Below, one piece after another: positions 34,492 to 45,605 of a stretch of DNA of 64,000 nucleotides; the first letter of the stretch is position 1; the number at the start of each line of letters is the position of its first letter. Source of the stretch: an uncultured Pelagibacteraceae bacterium (lineage in GTDB: Bacteria > Pseudomonadota > Alphaproteobacteria > Pelagibacterales > AG-422-B15); the NCBI GenBank assembly GCA_902554325.1, contig CACDOH010000004.1, positions 1-64,000 on the forward strand. Direction: 5' to 3'. Under the pieces are notes generated by a model. That model saw only the letters and a program-made list of their open reading frames with translations. It was not told the DNA's origin and ran no database searches. Position numbers and translations under genes: made by a program.

Positions 34492-37179
34492 ATGTTACAA
34501 AAAATAGAAAATTGGTTTTTTAAATTTCGCCTTCCTGTTCTTGCGGCATTCGTACTCATTACAATTGTAATGGCCTATTTCGCAGTTCAAATAAGAATGG
34601 ATGCTGGTTTTGCTAAACAGCTACCCAATAGCCACTCATTTGTAAAAACTTACTATGAATATCAAGATGATCTTAGCGGAACAAATAGCATTACTGTAGC
34701 TCTCAGAACTACTGAAGGTGATATATTTACGAAAGAATATTTATCCAACCTTTTTAGATTAAATAATACCATTAGATATCTCCCTGGGGTAAATCAGGGA
34801 TCGATGCAATCTTTATGGACTCCTAATATTAGAGTAATGAGGGTTACAGAAGAGGGCTTTGAAAGTTCAGAGGTAATACCTGGAACTGTTATACCTGAAA
34901 ACCTTACCCCTGAAATAATTGAAAATATAAAAGAAAGAATTTTAACCGGTGGCCATGTAGGAAGCATTGTTGCAAATGATTTTACATCCTCACTAATTAA
35001 AGTTGAATTAACAGAATACAATCCCAAGACTGGTGAAAAATTAGATTATCTTAAACTTGGCCAAGAAATTGAGACCATTAGGGAGCAGTATGAAATAGGC
35101 GAATACAGGGTTGAAATTACTGGCTTTGCTAAAATGATTTCTGATATTGCAAACGAAGCTTATAATGTTGTAATCTTTTTTGGACTAGCTTTCTTTCTGA
35201 CCGTTTTAGCAGTTTATTGGTACTCAAGATCTTGGACATTAACATTTCTCCCATTAATTTGCTCATTAACATCGCTTATTTGGCAATTTGGGATGCTAAA
35301 AATTCTTGGTTTTGGATTAGACCCTCTTGCAATTCTCGTCCCTTTTTTAGTTTTCGCTATTGGTGTTTCTCATGGAATTCAACAGGTAAATCAAATAACA
35401 AAGGAAGTTATTGAAGGAGAAACTGCTGAATATGCAGCCAGAGCTTCTTTTTCTAGATTGCTTGTACCAGGCTCAATGGCATTAGTTACAGACTTGGTAG
35501 GGTTTGGTACATTGATATTGTTGCCAATAGGAATGATACAGGAGCTTGGCATTACTGCTTCTATAGGGGTTGCTTTTAAAATTGTAACAAATCTAATTAT
35601 GTTACCCCTTGCAGCATCATATGCACGGTACAATGAAAGTTTTGCTACTCGAGCACAATCTGCAATTACTTATAGGCAAAATCTTATGGGATTTTTTGGT
35701 AAACTAGCTAGGCCAAGAGAGGCCGTTATCACACTTTCTGTTAGTGCGGTATTATTTATAGGCGCAGCATATTTAGCAAGTGAGAGGCATGTGGGAGACT
35801 TACACGCTGGGGCTCCAGAGTTGAGACCGGAAGCAAGATTTAATCAAGATATTGAGGAAATAACCAAAAGATATAATGTTACGACAGATGTCTTAGTGGT
35901 AATTACCGAAGCGGCATTCACAGGGGGTGTTAATCCCTGCAGGTCTACATATGTTATGGATGCACAAAATAATCTTCATTGGTACTTGGAAAATATTCCA
36001 GGAGTTTCAAAAGTAATTTCTCTTTCAAGTGTGGCAAAAAGAGCTTTAAGTGGCTATGCCGAGGGTAATTTAAAATGGTCTTATTTACCCCGCAATGAGC
36101 AAGCACTAGGTTTTGCCACGAGTGTTGTAGATCCATCAACCGGGTTGATTAATGAACAATGTTCTATTATGCCCATTTATGTTTTCACAGAAGATCATAA
36201 AGCAACTACACTAAACACCGTCATTAAAAGTATTGAGAATTATAATGAAAAGTTTCGTGAATTAGATGACACGATAACATTTAAGACCTTAATCGCGAAA
36301 CCTGCAGAAGGTACCGATGTAATACCTTCTGTAGATAGTTTAGGTGGTGAAGAAACCAAGATTGACGACTTGCTAAATATTAATAACCCAAAAATATTTA
36401 CCGACGATGAATTCACTGATTTTGGTTATGAGAATGGCTTCAATACTAGAAACTTAATGCTTGGTCCTGGTCTTATTAATTATTACAGAGATATAGACTC
36501 ATTCGATGATAACGTAAATCATATGGTAAAGGATATTAAACAATCAGAAATAAGTATTAAGGAATTCTTCAAAAATAATCCGGAGTTCGAAAGTATTATT
36601 TTTGAGTCTGATGAAATTAAAAATAGACTGGCAAGTGGATCAGTAGGTATTCAGTATGCGACTAATGAAGTCATTGAGAAAGGTGAATTGCCAATGATGA
36701 TAATTGTTTACATAGTTATTTTAATTCTAGTTTTTGTAACTTATCTTGATTGGCGAGCAACAATATGTTGCACAGTACCACTCACATTTGCAACTATGTT
36801 AGGCTATGCATTTATGGACCTAGCACAAATAGGTTTAAAGGTGTCTACTCTTCCGGTTATGGTTTTAGCGGTCGGCGTAGGTGTTGACTATGCATTCTAC
36901 ATATATAATCGAACTCAGACACGCTTAAAAGAGGGCATGAATATAACTGAAGCTTTTGAACATACCTTTGCTAATACTGGTGCAGCAGTTGTCTTCACAG
37001 CCATTACTCTTGCAATTGGTGTTTCTACATGGTCGTTTTCTGCATTAAAATTCCAAGCTGATATGGGATCATTACTGACATTCATGTTCTTAATCAACAT
37101 GGTTTGTGCAATGACAACACTTCCAGCGCTTGCAGTTATACTAGATAAGCTTTTCCCTAGAAAAATTACGTCTGAGTAA
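34492..37179 (+). CDS. RND/MMPL-family transporter
   Basis: Two MMPL-type 6-TM blocks (FALAFFLTVLAVYWYSRSW-like; GVGVDYAFYIYNRTQTRL) with large extracytoplasmic loops. Confidence 0.88.
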   Translation: MLQKIENWFFKFRLPVLAAFVLITIVMAYFAVQIRMDAGFAKQLPNSHSFVKTYYEYQDDLSGTNSITVALRTTEGDIFTKEYLSNLFRLNNTIRYLPGVNQGSMQSLWTPNIRVMRVTEEGFESSEVIPGTVIPENLTPEIIENIKERILTGGHVGSIVANDFTSSLIKVELTEYNPKTGEKLDYLKLGQEIETIREQYEIGEYRVEITGFAKMISDIANEAYNVVIFFGLAFFLTVLAVYWYSRSWTLTFLPLICSLTSLIWQFGMLKILGFGLDPLAILVPFLVFAIGVSHGIQQVNQITKEVIEGETAEYAARASFSRLLVPGSMALVTDLVGFGTLILLPIGMIQELGITASIGVAFKIVTNLIMLPLAASYARYNESFATRAQSAITYRQNLMGFFGKLARPREAVITLSVSAVLFIGAAYLASERHVGDLHAGAPELRPEARFNQDIEEITKRYNVTTDVLVVITEAAFTGGVNPCRSTYVMDAQNNLHWYLENIPGVSKVISLSSVAKRALSGYAEGNLKWSYLPRNEQALGFATSVVDPSTGLINEQCSIMPIYVFTEDHKATTLNTVIKSIENYNEKFRELDDTITFKTLIAKPAEGTDVIPSVDSLGGEETKIDDLLNINNPKIFTDDEFTDFGYENGFNTRNLMLGPGLINYYRDIDSFDDNVNHMVKDIKQSEISIKEFFKNNPEFESIIFESDEIKNRLASGSVGIQYATNEVIEKGELPMMIIVYIVILILVFVTYLDWRATICCTVPLTFATMLGYAFMDLAQIGLKVSTLPVMVLAVGVGVDYAFYIYNRTQTRLKEGMNITEAFEHTFANTGAAVVFTAITLAIGVSTWSFSALKFQADMGSLLTFMFLINMVCAMTTLPALAVILDKLFPRKITSE

Positions 37180-38095
37180 GCTGAAGAAAAACATCTTCTA
37201 ATTTAATTTCTATTATCTTCATATTTTTTATTTGAGATCCTGAAGAATTTAATGCATTAAGTATTATATTAAAATTAACTTCACTGGGTTTATAATTAAC
37301 TTGAACTTGTTTGTCTTTAATTTTTATCTCTAAATTTAATTCATCAAGTCCTGACAATTCAAAATTGTTATCATGATAATCAACAATTACCGTCATTTTA
37401 TCTAAAAAGGATTTTATGTTTAATGTAGTATCATTAGCTATCAACTTACCTTCATTAATAATTGCTATCTCATTGCATAGTTCCTCTGCTTCATGCAAAT
37501 AATGAGTAGTAATGATTATAGTTTTTCCATTTTTATTTAGTCTATGAATATTCTCCCATAAGTTACTCCTCAGCTCCACATCAACACCTGCTGTTGGTTC
37601 GTCTAGGATCAATATTTCTGGATCATGGACCATTGCTTTAGCAATAAGAAGGCGCCTTCTCATTCCTCCAGATAAAGTTCTAGCATAAGCTTTAGCTTTG
37701 TCTTCTAATGCAAGCATTTTCAGAATTTCCATTGTTTTTCTGTCTTTCTTTCTAATACCATATAAGCCTGCCTGGATCTCTAAAAGTTCGTAAGGAGTAA
37801 AAAAAGGATCTATATTTAATTCTTGAGGTACAATGCCCATAAGCTTCTTAGTTTCTATTAAATTGCTTTCGTGATTAATATTTAGTACTTCAATCTCACC
37901 AGAAGTTTTTTTTGCTAAGTCTGCTAAAATATTAATAAACGTAGACTTCCCAGCTCCATTAGGTCCAAGTAAGCCGAATATTGAACCTTTCTTTATTGTC
38001 AAAGAAATATTGTCTAATGCAAGTTTATCAGTGTTAGAACTTGATTTATAAACCTTGCTTAAATTATTAACTGCTATTGCTAATTCACTTTTCAT
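37166..38095 (-). CDS. ABC transporter ATP-binding protein (DrrA/CcmA-like), no adjacent permease
   Basis: LLGPNGAGKSTFINIL, TLSGGMRRRLLIAKAM, LILDEPTAGVD. Confidence 0.9.
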   Translation of the reverse strand: MKSELAIAVNNLSKVYKSSSNTDKLALDNISLTIKKGSIFGLLGPNGAGKSTFINILADLAKKTSGEIEVLNINHESNLIETKKLMGIVPQELNIDPFFTPYELLEIQAGLYGIRKKDRKTMEILKMLALEDKAKAYARTLSGGMRRRLLIAKAMVHDPEILILDEPTAGVDVELRSNLWENIHRLNKNGKTIIITTHYLHEAEELCNEIAIINEGKLIANDTTLNIKSFLDKMTVIVDYHDNNFELSGLDELNLEIKIKDKQVQVNYKPSEVNFNIILNALNSSGSQIKNMKIIEIKLEDVFLQLTQT

Positions 38096-38156
38096 ATATT
38101 TTATTAATTATGAGAATATATAGTTTTTCAAACTAATTTCTTGTATCATTCAGTGT

Positions 38157-38333
38157 ATGAATTCTCCAGAAATAAAAAAAAATCAAGATGAAAATATTGA
38201 TTTAGTATCATCTAAAAAGGTAACATGTTCTGGACCAGATGGTCCACTTGGACACCCAAAAGTTTATTTAGATATGGGCGATAATGAAAGTGTGGTTTGT
38301 CCTTATTGCAGTAAAATATTTAAATTTGTTTAA
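38157..38333 (+). CDS. Zinc-finger (zf-CHCC / NDUFS6-C-terminus-like) small protein, 58 aa
   Basis: Read from the bases; absent from ORF track: MNSPEIKKNQDENIDLVSSKKVTCSGPDGPLGHPKVYLDMGDNESVVCPYCSKIFKFV; C-x8-H-x14-C-x2-C pattern. Confidence 0.85.
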   Translation: MNSPEIKKNQDENIDLVSSKKVTCSGPDGPLGHPKVYLDMGDNESVVCPYCSKIFKFV

Positions 38334-41135
38334 ATGAAAAGCAATAATCATCTTTTTTTAGTTGATGGCTCAGGATATATTTTTAGAGCATATTACGCTT
38401 TGCCGCCATTATATAGAAAGAGTGATGGTTTACCAACAGGTGCAGTAAACGGTTTCTGTAATATGCTTTATAAGTTAATTCAAGATACTAATAAAAGCGT
38501 TGGACCAACTCACCTAGCTGTAATTTTTGACAGCGCAAGGAAAACTTTCAGGAACAATATTTATAAAGACTATAAAGCTAATAGAGGTGATCCCCCAGAT
38601 GATTTAATACCACAATTTAAAATTATAAAGAATGCAGTATCTGCTTTTGGGATACAATCAATAGAGTCGAGAGGTTTCGAAGCTGACGATATAATAGCTA
38701 CATATGCCGAAGCTGCTGTAAAAAAGAATTGGCAAGTTTCGATTGTATCATCTGACAAAGATTTAATGCAATTGGTTTCAGAAAAAATAAATCTTGTTGA
38801 TACAATGAAAAATAAAAATATTGGACCAAACGAAGTTGAGGAAAAATTTGGTGTAGGGCCACATAAAGTAATTGATGTTCAAGCTCTTGCTGGGGATAGT
38901 TCAGATAATGTTCCGGGAGCGCCTGGCATAGGTATAAAGACGGCAGCTCAACTAATAAATGAATTTGGAAATCTTGAAAAATTGTTAGAAAAGTGTGGAG
39001 ATATTAAACAACAAAAAAGAAGAGATAATATTAAAAATAACATAGAGCAAATAAGAATAAGTAAGGAGTTAGTAACTTTAAAGAAAGATGTAAAAGATAT
39101 CCCGTCACTTTCAGATCTAAAAAATAATAATTTAGCAATTGAGAAATTAGTGCCATTTCTAGAAGATCTTGAATTGAAGAAATTAGCAGATCGTATTAGA
39201 AAAAAAAATCCAGAAGCAAAATTTGAAACTGTAAATTTTAAAAAATCAAAAGATGAAAAAGAAGAAAAAGGCAATATTAATATTGATAAAGAGATTCCAA
39301 CAAAAAATGTAAGCACTAAATATATACTCATAGATAACTTAAAAAAACTTGAGGAATTAAAATCAAATATCTATGATACAGGTCATTTTGTTTATGATGT
39401 AGAAACTGACTCTTTGAATATATTAGAAGCCAATCTTATTGGTATATCAATTTGTTATAGCCTTGAAACCTCTTACTATATTCCATTTCAACACACTGAT
39501 GAGCTTAATCAAATAATATCAAAGCAAATTAAAATAAAAGAGTTCTTTAAAATATTTAAGCCCATAATGGAAGACTCATCAATTATCAAAATTGGACACA
39601 ATATAAAATACGATAATGCTATTTTAAAAAAATATAGTATCGACGTTATTGGCTATGATGATACAATGTTAATGTCATTTATTTCAGATGCGGGGATCAA
39701 TCGTCATGGTATGGACGATCTTGCAAAGATACATCTCAATAAAGAAACTATAAAATATAAAGAAGTTGTAGGAAGTGGAAAATCTCAGATCACATTTGAT
39801 AAAGTTGATTTAAAGAGTGCGTTAAAATATGCGGCCGAGGATGCTGATATTACGTATAAACTTTACTTATTTTTTAAAAAAAGAATTAACCATGAAAAAA
39901 ATAATTATGTTTATTCCAATATTGAGAAGCCCCTAATTGATTGTATTCAAACTATGGAATTCAATGGTATAAAAGTTGATAAAGAATACTTAAAAAATTT
40001 ATCAAGAGATTTTTCAAAGAGAATATTAAAATTAGAAAGTAAGATATACAAGGATACCGGTACAGAGTTTAATATTGCATCACCAAAGCAGCTGTCAGAG
40101 GTATTATTTGATAAACTCAAACTTAAACCACCAAAAAAAACAAGAACAGGAGAAAAATCTACAGGAATAGATGTACTTGAAGATCTTGCCTACAGTGGCA
40201 ATAAAGTTGCTGAAACTATTATTGAATGGAGACAGCTATCTAAGCTAAAGAATACTTATACAGAAGCCTTACAAGCTCATATTATTAAATCTACAGGAAG
40301 AATACATACCTCATATGCAATGGCATCTACTAGCACAGGTAGACTTGCGTCCTCTGACCCAAACTTACAAAATATTCCAATCAGAACAGAAGAAGGTCGA
40401 TCAATTCGTAAAGCATTTATTCCTGATAAAGACCAAACAATTTTTGCCGCAGACTACAGTCAAATAGAATTAAGAGTTTTGGCTCATATGGCTGACGTAT
40501 CTCAACTAAAAGATGCTTTCAATAATAATGAGGACATACATCAATTAACCGCGTCAGAGATCTTCAATATCAAACACAAAGATGTCACTAAAGATTTACG
40601 CAGAAAAGCTAAAGCTGTTAATTTTGGAATAATTTATGGGATTTCTGCATTTGGACTGGCAAAACAGTTATCAATATCAAACTATGAAGCAGGTAATTTT
40701 ATTAAAGAATATTTTAAAAAGTTTTCTGGAATAAAAGAATATATGGAAAATACAAAGGAGCTTTGTAGAAAAAATGGCTATGTTGAAACACTATGTGGGC
40801 GAAAGTGTTTTTTTCCAAGAATAAAAGATAAAAATTTTGCTTTAAGATCTTTTCAAGAAAGAGCGGCTATAAATGCTCCTATTCAGGGGACTGCAGCAGA
40901 TATAATAAAGTTAGCTATGATAAAGATTAATGATAAAATAAAGCATACTAATGAATGCAAGATGCTACTTCAAGTTCATGATGAGCTAATTTTTGAAATT
41001 AAAAATGATAAACTTAATAAATTTAGTAAAGTAATTGTAACCGAAATGGAAAACGCATTAAGGCCAAAGTTTGATCTCTCGGTACCTCTTTCAGTTGATA
41101 GTAATAATGCAGATAATTGGAGTGATGCGCATTAA
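38334..41135 (+). CDS. polA: DNA polymerase I
   Basis: 5'-3' exonuclease, 3'-5' exonuclease (YDVETDSL, IGHNIKYDNAIL, YAAEDADITY) and polymerase (DYSQIELRVLAH, LLQVHDELIFE). Confidence 0.97.
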   Translation: MKSNNHLFLVDGSGYIFRAYYALPPLYRKSDGLPTGAVNGFCNMLYKLIQDTNKSVGPTHLAVIFDSARKTFRNNIYKDYKANRGDPPDDLIPQFKIIKNAVSAFGIQSIESRGFEADDIIATYAEAAVKKNWQVSIVSSDKDLMQLVSEKINLVDTMKNKNIGPNEVEEKFGVGPHKVIDVQALAGDSSDNVPGAPGIGIKTAAQLINEFGNLEKLLEKCGDIKQQKRRDNIKNNIEQIRISKELVTLKKDVKDIPSLSDLKNNNLAIEKLVPFLEDLELKKLADRIRKKNPEAKFETVNFKKSKDEKEEKGNINIDKEIPTKNVSTKYILIDNLKKLEELKSNIYDTGHFVYDVETDSLNILEANLIGISICYSLETSYYIPFQHTDELNQIISKQIKIKEFFKIFKPIMEDSSIIKIGHNIKYDNAILKKYSIDVIGYDDTMLMSFISDAGINRHGMDDLAKIHLNKETIKYKEVVGSGKSQITFDKVDLKSALKYAAEDADITYKLYLFFKKRINHEKNNYVYSNIEKPLIDCIQTMEFNGIKVDKEYLKNLSRDFSKRILKLESKIYKDTGTEFNIASPKQLSEVLFDKLKLKPPKKTRTGEKSTGIDVLEDLAYSGNKVAETIIEWRQLSKLKNTYTEALQAHIIKSTGRIHTSYAMASTSTGRLASSDPNLQNIPIRTEEGRSIRKAFIPDKDQTIFAADYSQIELRVLAHMADVSQLKDAFNNNEDIHQLTASEIFNIKHKDVTKDLRRKAKAVNFGIIYGISAFGLAKQLSISNYEAGNFIKEYFKKFSGIKEYMENTKELCRKNGYVETLCGRKCFFPRIKDKNFALRSFQERAAINAPIQGTAADIIKLAMIKINDKIKHTNECKMLLQVHDELIFEIKNDKLNKFSKVIVTEMENALRPKFDLSVPLSVDSNNADNWSDAH

Positions 41136-41911
41136 TGACTGAAATTATTATACTTGTTACAGGGGGATTTGACCCTATTCACAGTGGACATATTGCTTAC
41201 TTAAAGGATGCAAAAAAATTAGGAAACAATTTAATAGTTGGTGTTAATTCAGATAATTGGTTGATACAAAAAAAGGGTAGTGCATTTCTTCCAATTCAAG
41301 AAAGAATAGAAATTATTTCTAATTTAGCGGTAGTTGATGCTGCCATTGAATTTGAAGATGATGGGTACCAATCAGCTTCAAATGCGATACAAAAAGTTTT
41401 AGAGATGTATCCAAATGATAAAATAATTTTCGCGAATGGCGGTGACAGAGATCAAGATAATATTCCTGAAATGGAAAAATTTGTGAATAATGAAAGAGTA
41501 AGTTTTGAGTTTGGAGTTGGAGGGGATTTTAAAAAAAACTCGTCAAGTTGGATTTTAAAAAATTGGAAAGGACCAGTTGAATACCGACCATGGGGTTGGT
41601 ATCGAGTTTTAGATGATAGTGATGACCACAAGGTCAAAGAGATAGAAGTCAATCCTAAGTCACGATTGAGTTATCAATCACACACTAAAAGATCTGAGGT
41701 TTGGACCGTGATCAGTGGAGAGGCTCTGGTTACCATTGATGATAAAATAAAAGAGTTAAAGATGAATGACTCAATATTTATTCCAGTTAATTCTAAGCAC
41801 CGGTTAGAGAATAAATCAAATATGAAATTAAATATTATTGAAATTCAAACGGGATCATATTTTGGTGAAGATGATATAGAAAGATATGAAGATGACTACA
41901 ATAGATCATAA
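41135..41911 (+). CDS. Fusion: HIGH-type nucleotidylyltransferase + ManC-type mannose-6-phosphate isomerase cupin
   Basis: N-term VTGGFDPIHSGHIAYLKDAKKLG; C-term YRPWGWYRVL...RLSYQSHTKRSEVWTVISGEALVTID...SIFIPVNSKHRLENKSN...IEIQTGSYFGEDDIERYEDDYNR. Confidence 0.88.
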   Translation: MTEIIILVTGGFDPIHSGHIAYLKDAKKLGNNLIVGVNSDNWLIQKKGSAFLPIQERIEIISNLAVVDAAIEFEDDGYQSASNAIQKVLEMYPNDKIIFANGGDRDQDNIPEMEKFVNNERVSFEFGVGGDFKKNSSSWILKNWKGPVEYRPWGWYRVLDDSDDHKVKEIEVNPKSRLSYQSHTKRSEVWTVISGEALVTIDDKIKELKMNDSIFIPVNSKHRLENKSNMKLNIIEIQTGSYFGEDDIERYEDDYNRS

Positions 41912-41914
41912 TGT

Positions 41915-43183
41915 ATGAAGGCAAACTATTCATATATTTATTTAGCTTTTTTTTTACTTTTAAATATTTTTAATTTTGTAGATAGAAATCTACTTATAGC
42001 TTTTGCTCCTCAAATAAAGTCTGAGTTTAATCTTACAAATGTACAATGGGGACTGCTGACAGGTGTTTACTTCCTCTTTTTCTATTCAGTATTTGGTATA
42101 TTAATGGGCGTGCTTGGAGATAAATTTAGTAGGATGAAAATTGCTGCCGCAGGAGTATTTTTGTGGAGTTTAATGACCGCTCTCACCGGTGTCGCTAAAA
42201 ATTTTTCACACTTAATTGTTGCTAGAGCATTAATTGGCGTTGGAGAGTCTGCATTAACCCCCAATGCGATATCAATGCTATCTGACCTTTTTAACCAAAA
42301 TAAAAGAGGAACGGCATCTGCAATTTATTACTTAGGTATACCTTTAGGTGTCGGATTTGGAATGTTGATAGCAGCTTTTTTTGGACCAGTTTTTGGATGG
42401 CGCGCAGTATTTATCACATTAGGTATGATTGGAATGGGACTTGGCATAGTAACATATTTTCTTTTGGAACCAAAGCGTGGGCAATTAGACGTATCTTTTG
42501 ATGAAGATAATAAATCTGCAAGTATTCGAGAAATTGTAAGTATGACAAAACATGCTCTCTATAATTCTAAATGTTTAACATTTGCAATTATTGGCAGTAT
42601 TTTTCTCCATATTCCATTAGGCGCCGGTAACTTTGAGGTTTTATGGGCTGTAAATGAAAGAGGTTTTACTGCTAGTGCGTATAATTTTTTATTTGGCATT
42701 TTTTTTATATTAGGCGGTACCGTCGGTGCAGTCCTTGGTGGTGTTTTGTCTGATCGTTTAAGTCATTACTTCAAAGGTGGTGTAATGACCTTTTTAGTAA
42801 TATCTTATTTGCTCTTAACACCTTTAACAATAAGCTACAGATTTATAAGTCCTGATACTAACTTTTTTTATTTAACATTATTCTTCGTTTCATTTAATGT
42901 CACTTTTTTTTATGGTCCAGTTTTTGCTTCAGTGCAGGAATTAACTCCAGTAAAAGTGAGATCAACTATGGTTGCAGTATGGATACTAGGAGTAAACATT
43001 ATTGGAATGGGAGTTGGTAGTTTTTTTACTGGCTATCTTGTTGATTATGTATTTAATGACTTTTCGTCTCCATATACACTTTCTTTAATTTCAATTGGAC
43101 TAACATCAATTTTAGCAATTATTTGTTACTATATTGCTAGTCTTAGTTATACAGAAGATATCGCGAGAGTAAATAACTCCTAA
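41915..43183 (+). CDS. MFS transporter
   Basis: 12-TM pattern, [36 protein letters not shown]-like N-terminus, [16 protein letters not shown]. Confidence 0.88.
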   Translation: MKANYSYIYLAFFLLLNIFNFVDRNLLIAFAPQIKSEFNLTNVQWGLLTGVYFLFFYSVFGILMGVLGDKFSRMKIAAAGVFLWSLMTALTGVAKNFSHLIVARALIGVGESALTPNAISMLSDLFNQNKRGTASAIYYLGIPLGVGFGMLIAAFFGPVFGWRAVFITLGMIGMGLGIVTYFLLEPKRGQLDVSFDEDNKSASIREIVSMTKHALYNSKCLTFAIIGSIFLHIPLGAGNFEVLWAVNERGFTASAYNFLFGIFFILGGTVGAVLGGVLSDRLSHYFKGGVMTFLVISYLLLTPLTISYRFISPDTNFFYLTLFFVSFNVTFFYGPVFASVQELTPVKVRSTMVAVWILGVNIIGMGVGSFFTGYLVDYVFNDFSSPYTLSLISIGLTSILAIICYYIASLSYTEDIARVNNS

Positions 43184-44784
43184 TTGGCAATAGGTCCTGA
43201 AGTTTTAATATTCTCTTCAACGTCAGATTCAAACTTAGTAAAATTACTAATAAACATTTGTACTAGTTTTTTTGCCTGCGCATCATAATCAGACTCACTT
43301 TGCCATGTTTTCTTGGGATCTAATATTTGTTCATTAATTCCATCAACCTTAACTGGGACTGAGAAGCCAAAATTTGGATCCTTTCTCATTTCAGCGTTAG
43401 CTAGTTTGCTTGAGAGTGCAGCATTAAGTAATGCTCTAGTATTTTTAATCGATATTCTTTTACCAACTCCATAAACACCACCAGACCAACCTGTATTTAC
43501 AAGCCAACAATTAACCTTATGATCTGATATCTTTTTTTTAAGTAAATTTCCGTATTCTATTGGATTTCTTGGCATGAATGGTGCACCAAAACATGTTGAA
43601 AATGTTGCCTGAGGCTCGTTTGAAAGACCAATTTCAGTGCCTGCAACTTTTGCTGTATAACCTGATAGAAAATGATACATCGCCTGATCTGCAGAAAGTT
43701 TAGCAATTGGAGGCAATACGCCAAATGCATCAGCAGTAAGCATAATTATATTTTTAGGGTGACCAGTTTTTCCAGATACGGTAACTCCTGGTATATAGTC
43801 TAAAGGATATGCTCCTCTTGTATTTTCTGTTAAAGAATTATCATCTAGATCTAAAGTTCCGTCATCTTTCATGACAGCATTTTCAATTACTGTGCCTTTC
43901 ATTTGAGTAGTAGCATAAATTTCTGGCTCAGCTTCTTCAGATAGTCTTATGAGTTTTGCGTAGCATCCACCTTCAAAATTAAAAAGTCCATCATCTGACC
44001 ATCCATGCTCATCATCTCCAAGAAGTGATCTTTTAGGATCCGCACTTAATGTGGTTTTACCCGTGCCAGATAGACCAAAGAAAATTGCAGCATCACCATT
44101 TTCACCAGTATTAACAGAACAATGCATTGGCATAATATTTTTTTCAGGAAGCAAGAAATTTAAAAGAGTAAATACAGATTTTTTTGTTTCGCCAGCGTAC
44201 TCAGTGCCAGCTATTAAAATTATTTTTTCTGCAAGATTAACAGCTATAACAGTTTCACTATTCGTACCATGAATGCTTGGATCCATTTTTAAACTTGGAA
44301 AGTTGACAATAGTATATTCTGGATTAAAATGTTTCAGTTCATCAGCACTTGGTCTTACGAGTAAATGTCTGGCAAATAATCCATGCCAAGCGTATTCTGT
44401 TATTATTGAAACATTTAATGAGTGATTACGATCTGCTCCGCCCATTAAGTTATGTAAATATAGTGATTTATCCTTAGAGAAATCTATAAATGCACTGGCA
44501 ATTTTTGCATAATATTCTTCTGAGATAGGTACGTTTGTTTCACCCCAATGGATTTTCTGATCATTTATACTTTCTTTAACAAAAAATTTATCATTAGCTG
44601 ACCTACCTGTATGCTTACCTGTTTTGACAACTAAAGCTCCATGCGATGATAGTTTGCCTTCGCCAGAGGTATGCGCAGCTTCATATAGTTCCTCAGAATT
44701 AAGGTTATATTTAATTGCAGAAGCGTTTTGTATAATGCTATTTTTTACTGAATTTTGCATATTTTGAGGTTGTGATAAAAACAT
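43180..44784 (-). CDS. pckA: Phosphoenolpyruvate carboxykinase (ATP)
   Basis: [28 protein letters not shown]. Confidence 0.96.
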   Translation of the reverse strand: MFLSQPQNMQNSVKNSIIQNASAIKYNLNSEELYEAAHTSGEGKLSSHGALVVKTGKHTGRSANDKFFVKESINDQKIHWGETNVPISEEYYAKIASAFIDFSKDKSLYLHNLMGGADRNHSLNVSIITEYAWHGLFARHLLVRPSADELKHFNPEYTIVNFPSLKMDPSIHGTNSETVIAVNLAEKIILIAGTEYAGETKKSVFTLLNFLLPEKNIMPMHCSVNTGENGDAAIFFGLSGTGKTTLSADPKRSLLGDDEHGWSDDGLFNFEGGCYAKLIRLSEEAEPEIYATTQMKGTVIENAVMKDDGTLDLDDNSLTENTRGAYPLDYIPGVTVSGKTGHPKNIIMLTADAFGVLPPIAKLSADQAMYHFLSGYTAKVAGTEIGLSNEPQATFSTCFGAPFMPRNPIEYGNLLKKKISDHKVNCWLVNTGWSGGVYGVGKRISIKNTRALLNAALSSKLANAEMRKDPNFGFSVPVKVDGINEQILDPKKTWQSESDYDAQAKKLVQMFISNFTKFESDVEENIKTSGPIAN

Positions 44785-44906
44785 ATAATAACATGTATGT
44801 TAAGTGCTAATATCTAAATAAATGAAAAAAACTGTTAGTTAAATTATTTAATATTTCTGCCATTTTATGGTCATATAATACTTTAAAAATACAATGAAAA
44901 TTTAAA

Positions 44907-45605
44907 ATGAAACACCTTATTGCTCTCGTAGATGATGATCGGAATATTTTAATTTCTCTTGAAGAGTTGCTTAAAAAAGAGGAATTTGAAATCCATACTT
45001 ATAGTGACGGTCAGTCGGCATTGATCGGCATGTCTAGGTATCCTCCAGAATTAGCAGTAATTGATATAAAAATGCCAAAAATGGATGGATACGAATTATT
45101 TAAAAAAATAAGAAAAAAAACTGAAATACCGGTGATCTTTTTGACATCCAAAGACCAAGAAGCCGATAGATTAAAAGGCTTAATGCATGGTGTTGATAGC
45201 TATGTTACAAAAAGTGGAAATTTTTCCAAAGAAATTTTAATAGAAACAATTAAAAATACACTCAACAGAAAAAATATAGAGAATGAAAATTCTGAAAAAA
45301 AACAAATTATTATACTAGGAAATCTGAGGCTAGACTGTTTGAGACACGAATGTGAGTGGAAGGCAAAATCACTTTTAGAGCCTTTAACTACCACTGAATT
45401 TAAAATAATAAAAGAATTGGTTGAAAGACCAGGTATTGTTAAATCAAGAGATAGATTAATGGAGATTGCTTATAGAGATGAATTAGATGTTGATGATAGA
45501 ACTATAGACAGTCATATAAAAAGAATTAGAAAAAAATTTAGAAAGATCGATCCTGAATTTAAATCCATTAATACTTTATATGGATCAGGATATAAATGGA
45601 AATAA
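44907..45605 (+). CDS. chvI: Response regulator, ChvI-type
   Basis: IALVDDDRNILISLEELL, VIDIKMPKMDGYELFKKIR, OmpR-type C-terminal wHTH; next to pckA. Confidence 0.88.
   Translation: MKHLIALVDDDRNILISLEELLKKEEFEIHTYSDGQSALIGMSRYPPELAVIDIKMPKMDGYELFKKIRKKTEIPVIFLTSKDQEADRLKGLMHGVDSYVTKSGNFSKEILIETIKNTLNRKNIENENSEKKQIIILGNLRLDCLRHECEWKAKSLLEPLTTTEFKIIKELVERPGIVKSRDRLMEIAYRDELDVDDRTIDSHIKRIRKKFRKIDPEFKSINTLYGSGYKWK

Noticed and set aside
44785-44906. AACAT-GT-ATGTT palindrome between pckA and chvI
   Set aside because: Short 5-bp arms; expected by chance in this base composition.
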